Assembly: GCF_018130245.1 (NCBI RefSeq)
Contig: NZ_JAFCKP010000016.1
Span: 57,501-121,500, forward strand
DNA length: 64,000 nt
Direction: 5' to 3'
From: Bradyrhizobium sp. SZCCT0231
Lineage (GTDB): Bacteria > Pseudomonadota > Alphaproteobacteria > Rhizobiales > Xanthobacteraceae
Of the stretch, positions 48,419-56,798 are shown piece after piece (position 1 is the stretch's first letter; each line of letters begins with the position of its first letter). The notes beneath the pieces are model-generated. The model was not told the DNA's origin, did no database searches, and saw only the letters and a program-made list of their open reading frames with translations. A program made the position numbers and the translations under genes.

Positions 48419-49135
48419 ATGCGGTTTCTGACGACCTTCCAGCTTGCCGATTTCGCCGACACGCTGGTCAGCCTGACCACGGCCTTCGTGCTGGGCACGC
48501 TGATCGGCGCCGAGCGGCAATACCGCCAGCGCACCGCGGGCCTGCGCACCAACGTGCTGGTCGCAGTCGGCGCCGCCGCCTTCGTCGACCTTGCCATGCA
48601 TCTGGATGGCGCCGAGGGCGCGGTGCGGGTGATTTCCTATGTCGTCTCCGGCATCGGCTTTCTCGGCGCCGGTGTCATCATGAAGCAGGGCATGGACGTG
48701 CGCGGCCTCAACACCGCGGCGACGCTGTGGGCCTCGGCCGCGGTCGGCTCCTGCGCCGGCGCCGATATGGTCGCGCAGGCGGCCGCGCTGACCGTGTTCG
48801 TCATCGCCGGCAACACCATGCTGCGTCCGCTGGTCAACGCCATCAACCGCATTCCCCTCAACGAGAAGGCGTTGGAGGCGACCTACTATTTCAAGCTGGC
48901 GGTCGCGGCCGACGCTCTTCCGGATATGCGCGACCGGCTCGTCGAGAAGCTCGAGGCTGCGAAATATTCGGTGGCCGATATCGATGTGGCCGAAATCGGC
49001 GACGGCATTCTGGAGATCGCCGCCAGGCTGGTCGCAAGCGCGGTCGACCCGAACGAGCTGAACGCGGTGGCAACCGATCTGCAGCATCTGCCGGGCGTGC
49101 GGCATGCGACCTGGGAGGTCAGCACGACGGAGTGA
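48419..49135 (+). CDS. MgtC/SapB family membrane protein
   Basis: A 238-residue protein. The N-terminal membrane domain has the family motifs LGTLIGAERQYRQRTAGLRT, VGIGFLGAGVI-like VVSGIGFLGAGVIMKQG, and VRGLNTAATLWASAAVG. The C-terminal cytosolic domain (about 150-238) is ACT-like (ELNAVATDLQHLPGVRHATW). MgtC proteins act on magnesium and ATP homeostasis, often by modulating F-type ATPase. The ATG at 48419 has no strong ribosome site. The family C repeat fills the space upstream. Confidence 0.88.
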   Translation: MRFLTTFQLADFADTLVSLTTAFVLGTLIGAERQYRQRTAGLRTNVLVAVGAAAFVDLAMHLDGAEGAVRVISYVVSGIGFLGAGVIMKQGMDVRGLNTAATLWASAAVGSCAGADMVAQAAALTVFVIAGNTMLRPLVNAINRIPLNEKALEATYYFKLAVAADALPDMRDRLVEKLEAAKYSVADIDVAEIGDGILEIAARLVASAVDPNELNAVATDLQHLPGVRHATWEVSTTE

Positions 49136-49184
49136 GGGCGGCGTTTTGGCGCGCAAGGGGGCGGGTTCCCGCTTCTTCGGTCCC

Positions 49185-49209
49185 GGAACCGGCGCGCCCC
49201 GGTTTCGTT
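49185..49209 (+). promoter_or_regulatory. EcfG-type promoter before a small membrane protein gene
   Basis: GGAAC at 49185-49189, a 16-bp spacer and CGTT at 49206-49209, a full match to the EcfG form. It ends 28 bp before the ATG at 49238. Confidence 0.65.
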
Positions 49210-49237
49210 GATTCCGCGGACAAAGGCGGTGATCGAC

Positions 49238-49582
49238 ATGCCCGGCCACGATGACAAACGCAGACTGAAGCTCGATCTGGCAATTGCCGCTGCGCTGTTC
49301 GCAGCCGGCGTCGTGGTGTCGGTGATATCGCTCGCGCAAATCCGTGCCGAAAATCGGCTGGAGCTGGCACAGGCGACGCCACCGCTTCAGGGCACCCCGT
49401 CCGACGATCAAAGCAAGACACCTGCCAAGACACCTGCGGAGTCCAAGCCCGGCGGCGACCGGCCCACCACCCCGGCGCCCGAACCGGCGCGGCCGGATTC
49501 CCAGACGCAGGGTGCGGCGACCAAGCCTGCATTGCCGCAGGCGCCGCCTGAGAAGATCGCGCCGCCGATCGAGAAGAAGTAG
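49238..49582 (+). CDS. Small membrane-anchored Pro-rich protein
   Basis: A 114-residue protein with one membrane segment (LAIAAALFAAGVVVSVISLA, about residues 13-32) and a long Pro/Thr/Lys-rich tail, probably periplasmic. No known domain. The ATG at 49238 is supported by AAGGCGG upstream and by the EcfG-type promoter 28 bp before it; a TTG at 49208 would overlap that promoter. It may belong to the general stress regulon. Confidence 0.65.
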   Translation: MPGHDDKRRLKLDLAIAAALFAAGVVVSVISLAQIRAENRLELAQATPPLQGTPSDDQSKTPAKTPAESKPGGDRPTTPAPEPARPDSQTQGAATKPALPQAPPEKIAPPIEKK

Positions 49583-49590
49583 GTCTCTCC

Positions 49591-49714
49591 GTCATTCCGG
49601 GGCGCGCGAAGCGCGAGCCCGGAATCCATTTATCCGCACGCACTGCCGCCCGATGGATTCTCTGATGTGCAATTGCGCATCATAGCTCGACGCTACGCGT
49701 CGCCCCGGAATGAC
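49591..49714. repeat. Palindromic intergenic repeat, family A copy 4
   Basis: Ends GTCATTCCGGGGCG and CGCCCCGGAATGAC, with GAGCCCGGAATCCAT and ATGGATTC inside and a 20-bp interruption near 49662-49685. It lies between convergent genes. Confidence 0.8.
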
Positions 49715-49732
49715 GGGCGGAGAGAGTCCGCC

Positions 49733-51175
49733 TCACCGCACCAGGATATTCCGGAACTGCCAGGGATCGCTCGTATCGATATCCTCCGGAAACAGTCCCG
49801 GACGATCCGTCAGCGGCGTCCAGTCGGTGTAGAAGCCGTTCACCGGGCCGAGATACGGCAGCTGGATTTCCAGGAGGCGATCGAAGTCCATCTCGTCGGC
49901 TTCGACGATGCCCTCGTTCGGGTTCTCCAGCGCCCACACCATGCCGCCGAGCACGGCGGAGGTCACTTGCAGGCCGGTGGCGTTCTGGTAGGGCGCGAGC
50001 TCGCGGGTCTCCTCGATGGAGAGCTGCGAGCCATACCAATAGGCATTGTTGTCGTGGCCGAACAGCAGCACGCCGAGCTCGTCGATGCCGTCGACGATCT
50101 CGTTCTCGTCGAGGATGTGGTGCTTCTCCTGCATCTTCCCGGCGCGGCCGAACATTTCATGCAGCGACAGCACGGCATCGTCAGCCGGATGGTAGGCATA
50201 GTGGCAGGTCGGCCGGTAGATCGCCTTGCCCGACGCGTCGCGCACGGTGAAATAATCGGCGATCGAGATCGACTCGTTGTGGGTGACGAGGAAACCGTAT
50301 TGCGCGCCGCGGGTCGGGCACCAGGTGCGCACGCGCGTGTTGGCGCCGGGCTGCATCAGATAGATGGCGGCGCCGCAGCCGGCTTCGTGGGTGCGTGCAT
50401 TCTCGGGCATCCATTTCTCATGGGTGCCCCAGCCGAGCTCGGACGGCTGCACGCCTTCCGACAGGAAGCCTTCCACCGACCAGGTGTTGACGAAGACGTC
50501 GGGCTCCTTCGGCTTCTTGGAGCGCTGGGTGTCGCGTTCGGCGATGTGGATGCCCTTGATGCCGGCCTGCCGCATCAGGTCTGCCCATTCGGCCTTGGTC
50601 TTCGGCTTGGGGGCATTGAGCTTCAGATCGGCGGCGACATTGAGCAGCGCCTGCTTGACGAAGAACGAGACCATGCCGGGATTGGCGCCACAGCAGGAGA
50701 CCGCCGTCGTCGAGCCCGCCGGGCGCGCCTTCTTGGCGGCCAGCGTCACTTCGCGCAGGGCGTAGTTCGAGCGCGCTTCCGGGCCCTTCGAAGCGTCGAA
50801 ATAGAAGCCGAGCCAGGGCTCGTTGACGGTGTCGATATAGAGCGCGCCGAGCTCGTTGCAGAGCTCCATGATGTCGGTCGAGCCGGTATCCACCGAGAGA
50901 TTGACGCAAAAGCCCTGTCCGCCGCCCTCGGTGAGCAGCGTGGTCAGCACCTCGCGGTAATTGTCCTTGGTCAGGCCCTTCTGGATGAAGCGGACATTGT
51001 GCTTCTCGCAAAGCGCCTTGCGGCCCTCGTCCTTGGGATCGAGCACCGTGATGCGCGACTTGTCATAGTCGAGGTGCCGCTCGATCAGCGGCAGCGTGCC
51101 TTTGCCGATGGAGCCGAAGCCGACCATGACGATGGGGCCGGTGATCTTCGCGTAGATCTGCGAGGGAGGGCTCAT
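49733..51175 (-). CDS. hss: Homospermidine synthase
   Basis: A 480-residue NAD-dependent enzyme that joins two putrescine (or putrescine and spermidine) units to homospermidine, the main long polyamine of many rhizobia. The N-terminal Rossmann motif is GPIVMVGFGSIGKGTLPLIE. Other family stretches are YIDTVNEPWLGFYFD and SCCGANPGMVSFFVKQALL. The start at 51175 (MSPPSQIYAK) has GGAG upstream. It is downstream of the decarboxylase, GNAT and Rid genes on the same strand, forming a polyamine cluster. Confidence 0.93.
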   Translation of the reverse strand: MSPPSQIYAKITGPIVMVGFGSIGKGTLPLIERHLDYDKSRITVLDPKDEGRKALCEKHNVRFIQKGLTKDNYREVLTTLLTEGGGQGFCVNLSVDTGSTDIMELCNELGALYIDTVNEPWLGFYFDASKGPEARSNYALREVTLAAKKARPAGSTTAVSCCGANPGMVSFFVKQALLNVAADLKLNAPKPKTKAEWADLMRQAGIKGIHIAERDTQRSKKPKEPDVFVNTWSVEGFLSEGVQPSELGWGTHEKWMPENARTHEAGCGAAIYLMQPGANTRVRTWCPTRGAQYGFLVTHNESISIADYFTVRDASGKAIYRPTCHYAYHPADDAVLSLHEMFGRAGKMQEKHHILDENEIVDGIDELGVLLFGHDNNAYWYGSQLSIEETRELAPYQNATGLQVTSAVLGGMVWALENPNEGIVEADEMDFDRLLEIQLPYLGPVNGFYTDWTPLTDRPGLFPEDIDTSDPWQFRNILVR

Positions 51176-51239
51176 GGGATAGTTTCTCCGGAACGTGCTG
51201 GCGGACAAAGGGTGGGTGGTTCAGGCGCTGCGGCGCTTG

Positions 51240-51629
51240 TCAGATGCTGCGGCGCTTGGCGGTGACTTCGATCTCGACCTTCATCTCGGGCTTGGCGAGG
51301 GCAGAGACGACCAGCAAGGTCGCAGCCGGCCTGATGTCGCCGAGAACCTCGCCGCAGACGGCAAAGTGGGCATCGATGTAGCTGGCGTCGGTGACGTAGT
51401 AGGTCGCACGGACGATATCGGCCATCTCGAATCCGCCCTCCTTCAGGGCGGCTGCGATGGTCTTGAAGCAGTTGCGTGACTGGCTCGTGACATCGGTCGG
51501 CATCGTCATCGTCGTGTAGTCATATCCGGTGGTTCCCGCGACGAAGGCGAACTCGCCGTCGATCACGGCCCGGCTATAGCCGACGGTCTTCTCGAGCGGA
51601 GAACCGGTGGAGATCAGGCGACGGGACAT
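51240..51629 (-). CDS. RidA/YjgF-family protein, non-canonical
   Basis: A 129-residue small trimer-forming protein of the Rid superfamily. The fold is clear (YSRAVIDGEFAFVAGTTGYD, then VRATYYVTDASY). In RidA the catalytic Arg lies in PARS; here the matching segment is RPAATLLVV, so the Arg is replaced by Ala and classical imine/enamine deaminase activity is doubtful. It is placed between the GNAT and hss genes and may handle a by-product of polyamine synthesis. The ATG start fits the usual family length. Confidence 0.85.
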   Translation of the reverse strand: MSRRLISTGSPLEKTVGYSRAVIDGEFAFVAGTTGYDYTTMTMPTDVTSQSRNCFKTIAAALKEGGFEMADIVRATYYVTDASYIDAHFAVCGEVLGDIRPAATLLVVSALAKPEMKVEIEVTAKRRSI

Positions 51630-51775
51630 ATTTCGAACCTCGGCTGAAGGGGGTGTTTCGCGGGGTTAAAGGGCGTTTCCGGCGCCTGCGCAACCCCAAA
51701 GGAACGGGCTTGGTGCAGGCGCGGCCGGGCGTTGCCGCTCAGTGCGGCTTGGGTCGTCGCGACGAGAGCGATCCC

Positions 51776-52363
51776 TTAGGCCGCGTGCGCCTCAGGTGCG
51801 CGAACCGACCTCCGTTTGGGCAAGGCCGCGCCGGTCGGGACGATCATCCCGGCGGCGCCATCGAGCGCACCTTGGGCGAACTCGATCGCCAGCAGCCGGT
51901 CGCGCTCGAACGGGCCGGGCAGCGACAGCTCGGCCGTCTTCTCGGCCGAGAAGCCGAAGCGGGCGTAATAGGGCGCATCGCCGAGCAGGATCACGGCTTC
52001 ATGCCCGCGCGCCCGGGCGGCGGCCAGCGCTTGTTGCATCAGCGCGGCGCCGATCCCGAGCTCGCGGCAGGCAGGGTCGACCGCCAGCGGTCCGAGGACC
52101 AGAGCGGGCCTGCCTCCGGCGCTGACATGCCACAGCCGCACGGTTCCCACGAGCTTGCCCTCGCGCATCGCCGACAGGGCAAGGCCTGCAGCGGGCGCGC
52201 GTCCGTCGCGCAGGCGCTGGCAGGTGCGGCCGTGGCGGGTCTCGCCAAAGCAGGCATCGAGCAGCGCTTCACGCGTCGCGACGTCGGCAGCACGTTCCGC
52301 ACGGATCGCGAACGGAGCGGCTTTCGAGGTGAGGGCAATCTGTGGCTTCCGAGGAGCAGTCAT
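51776..52363 (-). CDS. GNAT-family N-acetyltransferase
   Basis: A 195-residue acetyltransferase with GPLAVDPACRELGIGAALMQ (acetyl-CoA loop) and DAPYYARFGFSAE (last core strand). The gene lies between the ornithine decarboxylase and Rid genes on the same strand, so a role with diamines or polyamines is possible but not shown. The N-terminal 20 residues are basic and poorly conserved in type. It has 130 bp upstream and no clear promoter of its own. Confidence 0.82.
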   Translation of the reverse strand: MTAPRKPQIALTSKAAPFAIRAERAADVATREALLDACFGETRHGRTCQRLRDGRAPAAGLALSAMREGKLVGTVRLWHVSAGGRPALVLGPLAVDPACRELGIGAALMQQALAAARARGHEAVILLGDAPYYARFGFSAEKTAELSLPGPFERDRLLAIEFAQGALDGAAGMIVPTGAALPKRRSVRAPEAHAA

Positions 52364-52493
52364 GGCACGTCAGTCCCCGCTTGAATCCGTGCGCCAGGGG
52401 CACGCGGACTCGAGCGTCGTCAGAATGGCAATGTCAGGGAGGGAGCCGGCGGACCGGCTCCCGGGTTCGTCAGGCCTCAGACAGCGAGGCGGA

Positions 52494-53636
52494 TCAGATG
52501 TGATACGTCTTCAGCGGCGGAATGCCGTTGAACGCGACCGACGAGTAGGTCGACGTATAGGCCCCGGTGCCCTCGATCAGCACCTTGTCGCCGATCTCGA
52601 GCGTCACGGGAAGCGGATACGGGTTCTTCTCGTACAGCACGTCGGCGCTGTCGCAGGTGGGACCCGCGAGCACGCACGGCGTCATGTCCGCGCCGTCGTG
52701 ACGGGTGCGGATGGCGTAGCGGATCGACTCGTCCATGGTCTCGGCGAGACCGCCGAACTTGCCGATGTCCAGGTACACCCAGCGGACCTCGTCCTCGTCG
52801 CTCTTCTTCGAGATGAGCACGACCTCGGATTCGATGACGCCGGCGTTGCCCACCATGCCGCGGCCCGGCTCGATGATGGTCTCCGGAATCTGGTTGCCGA
52901 AGTGCTTGCGCAGCGCGCGGAAGATCGAGCGGCCGTAGGTCACGACCGGCGGCACGTCCTTCAGGTACTTGGTCGGGAAGCCGCCGCCCATGTTGACCAT
53001 GGTGAGGTTGATGCCGCGCTCGGCGCAGTCGCGGAACACCTGCGAGGCCATCGCCAGCGCACGGTCCCACGCCTTCACCTTGCGCTGCTGCGAGCCGACA
53101 TGGAAGGAGATGCCGCACGGCTCCAGCCGGAGGCGCTTGGCGAGGTCGAGCACCTCGACCGCCATCTCCGGGTCGCAGCCGAACTTGCGCGACAGCGGCC
53201 ACTCGGCGCCGGCGCAGTCATAGAGGATGCGGCAGAACACCTTCGCGCCGGGGGCGGCACGGGCGACCTTCTCGACCTCGGCGGCGCAGTCGACCGCGAA
53301 CAGCCGGATGCCGAGCGCGAAGGCGCGCGCGATGTCGCGCTCCTTCTTGATCGTGTTGCCGAAGGAGATGCGGTCGGGCGTCGCACCAGCGGCCAGCGCC
53401 ATCTCGACCTCGGCGACGGTCGCGGTGTCGAAGCAGGAGCCCATGGACGCGAGCAGGGCCAGCACTTCCGGCGCCGGGTTCGCCTTGACGGCATAGAACA
53501 CGCGGCTGTCGGGCAGCGCCTTGGCGAAGCTCTGGTAATTGTCGCGCACGACCTCGAGGTCGACGACGAGGCACGGCTCGGTGTCGAGGCCTTCCTTGCG
53601 GCGGTTGCGCAGGAATTCCTGGATGCGTTCGGTCAT
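52494..53636 (-). CDS. Ornithine/lysine decarboxylase (fold III, PLP-dependent)
   Basis: A 380-residue decarboxylase of the alanine-racemase fold. The PLP Lys is K51 in FYAVKANPAP, the phosphate-binding loop is MVNMGGGFPT, EPGRGMVG gives the distal PLP contact, and the active-site Cys is in AGPTCDSADVL from the partner subunit. It makes putrescine (possibly also cadaverine), the substrate of the homospermidine synthase encoded downstream. GGGAG precedes the start at 53636. It has a structured leader of about 530 nt, typical of polyamine-controlled genes. Confidence 0.92.
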   Translation of the reverse strand: MTERIQEFLRNRRKEGLDTEPCLVVDLEVVRDNYQSFAKALPDSRVFYAVKANPAPEVLALLASMGSCFDTATVAEVEMALAAGATPDRISFGNTIKKERDIARAFALGIRLFAVDCAAEVEKVARAAPGAKVFCRILYDCAGAEWPLSRKFGCDPEMAVEVLDLAKRLRLEPCGISFHVGSQQRKVKAWDRALAMASQVFRDCAERGINLTMVNMGGGFPTKYLKDVPPVVTYGRSIFRALRKHFGNQIPETIIEPGRGMVGNAGVIESEVVLISKKSDEDEVRWVYLDIGKFGGLAETMDESIRYAIRTRHDGADMTPCVLAGPTCDSADVLYEKNPYPLPVTLEIGDKVLIEGTGAYTSTYSSVAFNGIPPLKTYHI

Positions 53637-54165
53637 GGCACTCTCCCAAACGGCCCAGCGACGGGCCCGTTCAAAACATGACGTCGGATAGGAGTGCTCT
53701 GGCCGGATCGCGCGATGGAGGCGCGACGAAGCCAAAAGACTCAAACCAGACTGTGCTGCCGTGGATTGGTTGGGAGTGTTCCCGCCCGCACACCTGGCAA
53801 TGAAGGACAAGCCTTTTCAGTAGCCCGCGCCGGCGTTGGACTGCCGGTAGAGACCAAAAAAGCCCGATCCGTCGTTGCTTTAAGTCGCGTCCCCCGTTGA
53901 GAGCGGGGTGCGCCGGTTCGCCTCCGGCTGCCAGTCACGGTTGCAAAGAGCGAAGTCACCTTCGACATGGCATCTCTTTGAGAGAGATGCTGGGCGCTCC
54001 GGGTTTGCTTCGTCGTCTGACCTCCTCGTCTTGCGACGTTGGGTCTTCCGACTTCTGCACTTCCGAAGAGCCCCTCGGCTTCTTCACCCCTTGGCGGCTG
54101 TCCGGCCTCTTGTCCGGATACCTACCGACTGACACACGACCACAGGCACGTGCGAAATTGGGCAA
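53637..54165 (-). promoter_or_regulatory. Long structured leader of the ornithine decarboxylase gene (speF-motif candidate)
   Basis: No convincing gene fills this stretch upstream of the decarboxylase. On the minus strand it holds several hairpins: GCATCTCT/AGAGATGC (53970-53990, 8 bp, perfect), GCCGG/CCGGC (53912-53928), CCCCG/CGGGG (53892-53908), CCGGC/GCCGG (53830-53847) and TCCGG/CCGGA near 54101-54117. A T6 run is at 53860-53855. A conserved RNA named speF motif is known upstream of alphaproteobacterial ornithine decarboxylases. An upstream frame of 75 codons (53968-53741) could be a leader peptide. Confidence 0.55.
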
Positions 54166-54170
54166 GAGCG

Positions 54171-54199
54171 CACATAAGCGTTTTGACTCTGCTTCGCAA
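54171..54199 (-). promoter_or_regulatory. Candidate promoter of the decarboxylase leader
   Basis: TTGCGA (54199-54194), a 17-bp spacer and TATGTG (54176-54171) on the minus strand, in an AT-rich stretch. It would give a leader of about 530 nt. Confidence 0.4.
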
Positions 54200-54325
54200 G
54201 AATTTTTTTAGGCTGAGAACAGAATTGCCTAACATCTGCTTGCGCAGTGTTGCGCGAGCGACGCGGAAGATGAACGGGCGTTAAGTTTCTTGCGGCGCGC
54301 GCGAGTCTCTCGCTCGCGAGAAGCG

Positions 54326-54580
54326 TCAGCCGCGCTTCGTGAAGGGCTCGACGCGCTGAGCGCCGCGGATGAAGGCAGTCATCACGAGCACGCCGAGTGC
54401 GAACAGCACGGCCTGGAGGATGTGCGCGCCCTGGTCGCCGAGACCGAACAGGATCGCGAGCGCCCAGCCGCCGGCGAAGGCCGCGCCGAACACCTCGGCG
54501 CCGATCAGGATGGCGGCGCTGATGACGGTGATGACGCTCGGCCAGACGATCCGGCGGGAAGAGGAAGAAGGCGCGTTCAT
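54326..54580 (-). CDS. Small membrane protein
   Basis: An 84-residue protein with two membrane segments (VWPSVITVISAAILIGAEVF, then a second one from about residue 50) and a basic C-terminus (RGAQRVEPFTKRG). No known domain. The start at 54580 is chosen because longer frames run into the upstream region of the divergent M3 peptidase gene. The stop is followed by the promoter region of the decarboxylase leader. Confidence 0.6.
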   Translation of the reverse strand: MNAPSSSSRRIVWPSVITVISAAILIGAEVFGAAFAGGWALAILFGLGDQGAHILQAVLFALGVLVMTAFIRGAQRVEPFTKRG

Positions 54581-54716
54581 GGGGCTCAGGGGTCCTGACT
54601 TCGAGGGCCGCAATCTCCCCGAAAAGGCGGCCGGGAGCAAGGGCAAATGGCCCAAAAAAGCCCCATCGCGTGCTATAGCTGGCCGCAACAATCGAGCCAC
54701 GAAAACCGGACTTGTG

Positions 54717-56798
54717 ATGTCAGAATCCCGCCAAATTACGGACGCCGAGACCAACCCGCTGCTGAAGGCCTGGGTGACGCCGTTCGCGACTCCGCCCTTC
54801 GACGAGATCAAGCCGGAGCACTTCCTGCCGGCGTTCGAGCAGGCCTTTGCCGACCACGCCGCCGAGATCGCGGCGATCACCAATGATCCGGCGGCGCCCG
54901 ACTTCGCCAACACCATCACGGCGCTGGAGCGCTCGGGCAAGCTCTTGAGCAAGGTTGCGGCGGTGTTCTACGACCTCGTCTCGGCGCATTCCAACCCGGC
55001 CATCCTGGAGATCGACAAGGAGGTCTCCTTGCGGATGGCGCGACACTGGAATCCGATCATGATGAACGCGGTGCTGTTCGGCCGCATCGCCCAGCTGCAC
55101 GAAAACCGCGCCGGTCTTGGGCTCACGCCCGAGCAGCTGCGTCTGCTGGAGCGCACCTACACCCGCTTCCACCGCGCCGGCGCCGGTCTCTCCGAGGAGG
55201 CCAAGGCGCGGATGGCCGAGATCAACGAGAGGCTCGCCCAGCTCGGCACCGGCTTCAGCCACCATCTGCTGGGCGACGAGCAGGACTGGTTCATGGAGCT
55301 CGGGGAGGCCGACCGCCAGGGCCTGCCGGAGAGCTTTGTGGCCGGCGCCAAGGCTGCGGCGGAAGAGCGCGGCATGGCAGGCAAGGCCATCGTCACGTTG
55401 TCGCGCTCCTCGGTCGAGCAATTCCTGAAGAGCTCTGCCCGGCGTGACCTCCGCGAGAAGGCCTACAAAGCCTTCATCGCGCGTGGCGACAACGGCAACG
55501 CCAATGACAACAATGGCACCATTGTCGAGATCCTGAAGCTGCGCGAGGAGAGCGCCAAGCTTCTGGGCTACCCGACTTTCGCCGCCTACCGGCTCGAAGA
55601 CTCCATGGCCAAGACGCCGGACGCGGTGCGGGGCCTTCTGGAGCGGGTCTGGAAGCCGGCGCGGGCGCGGGCGCTCGCCGACCGCGACGAGATGCAGGCG
55701 CTGATCACGGAAGAGGGCGGCAATTTCAAGCTCGCGCCCTGGGACTGGCGCTTCTACGCCGAGAAGCTGCGCCTGCAGCGCGCCAATTTCGACGATTCCG
55801 CGATCAAGCCGTATCTCAGCCTCGACAACATGATTGCCGCCGCCTTCGACTGCGCGACGCGCCTGTTCGGCGTCACCTTCGAGGAGCGCAAGGACGTTCC
55901 GGTCTGGCACCCGGACGTCCGGGTCTGGGAGCTCAAGGGTCCGGACGGCAAGCACAAGGCGCTGTTCTATGGCGACTACTTCGCCCGGCCGTCGAAGCGT
56001 TCCGGCGCCTGGATGACCTCGCTGCGCGACCAGCAGAAGCTCGACGGCGACGTCGCGCCGCTCGTTCTCAACATCTGCAATTTCGCCAAGGGCGCCGGCG
56101 GCGAGCCTTCGCTGCTGTCGCCCGACGATGCCCGCACCCTGTTCCACGAGTTCGGCCACGGCCTGCACGGCATGCTCTCCAACGTGACCTATCCCTCGCT
56201 GTCGGGCACGTCAGTGTTCACCGACTTCGTCGAGCTGCCGTCGCAGCTCTACGAGCACTGGCAGGAGCGGCCCGAGGTGCTGCAGACGTTCGCCCGTCAC
56301 TACCAGACCGGCGAGCCGCTGCCCGACGACCTGCTCCAGCGCTTCCTTGCCGCGCGAAAATTCAATCAGGGCTTTGCCACGGTCGAGTTCGTCTCCTCGG
56401 CGCTGATCGATCTCGAATTTCACACCCAGCCGGCAGCCGCCGCGCAGGATGTCCGCGCCTTCGAGAGGAAGGAGCTGGAGAAGATCGGCATGCCCGAGGA
56501 GATCGCGCTGCGGCACCGTCCGACGCAGTTCGGTCACATCTTCACCGGCGACCACTACGCCGCCGGCTATTACAGCTACATGTGGTCGGAGGTGATGGAC
56601 GCCGACGCCTTCGGCGCCTTCGAGGAGGCCGGCGACATCTTCGATCCTGCCGTGGCCAAGCGCCTGCACGACGACATCTATTCTTCCGGCGGATCGGTCG
56701 ATCCGGAGGCCGCTTACGAGGCCTTTCGCGGCCGCCCGCCCGAGCCGGACGCGCTGCTGCGCCGCCGCGGCCTGCTCGACGACGCAAAGGCGGCCTGA
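54717..56798 (+). CDS. M3-family oligopeptidase
   Basis: A 693-residue zinc metallopeptidase of the oligopeptidase A / Dcp group. The zinc site is H477-E-F-G-H481 in LFHEFGHGLHGML, with the third ligand Glu in TDFVELPSQ. The C-terminal YYSYMWSEVMDADAF holds the catalytic Tyr region. It degrades short peptides in the cytoplasm. The start at 54717 (MSESRQITD) is the usual one. It overlaps the next gene by one base (TGATG). Confidence 0.92.
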   Translation: MSESRQITDAETNPLLKAWVTPFATPPFDEIKPEHFLPAFEQAFADHAAEIAAITNDPAAPDFANTITALERSGKLLSKVAAVFYDLVSAHSNPAILEIDKEVSLRMARHWNPIMMNAVLFGRIAQLHENRAGLGLTPEQLRLLERTYTRFHRAGAGLSEEAKARMAEINERLAQLGTGFSHHLLGDEQDWFMELGEADRQGLPESFVAGAKAAAEERGMAGKAIVTLSRSSVEQFLKSSARRDLREKAYKAFIARGDNGNANDNNGTIVEILKLREESAKLLGYPTFAAYRLEDSMAKTPDAVRGLLERVWKPARARALADRDEMQALITEEGGNFKLAPWDWRFYAEKLRLQRANFDDSAIKPYLSLDNMIAAAFDCATRLFGVTFEERKDVPVWHPDVRVWELKGPDGKHKALFYGDYFARPSKRSGAWMTSLRDQQKLDGDVAPLVLNICNFAKGAGGEPSLLSPDDARTLFHEFGHGLHGMLSNVTYPSLSGTSVFTDFVELPSQLYEHWQERPEVLQTFARHYQTGEPLPDDLLQRFLAARKFNQGFATVEFVSSALIDLEFHTQPAAAAQDVRAFERKELEKIGMPEEIALRHRPTQFGHIFTGDHYAAGYYSYMWSEVMDADAFGAFEEAGDIFDPAVAKRLHDDIYSSGGSVDPEAAYEAFRGRPPEPDALLRRRGLLDDAKAA

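Noticed and set aside
53741-53968. 75-codon frame upstream of the decarboxylase as a normal gene
   Set aside because: It is basic, low in complexity and lies inside a hairpin-rich leader. It is kept only as a possible leader peptide.
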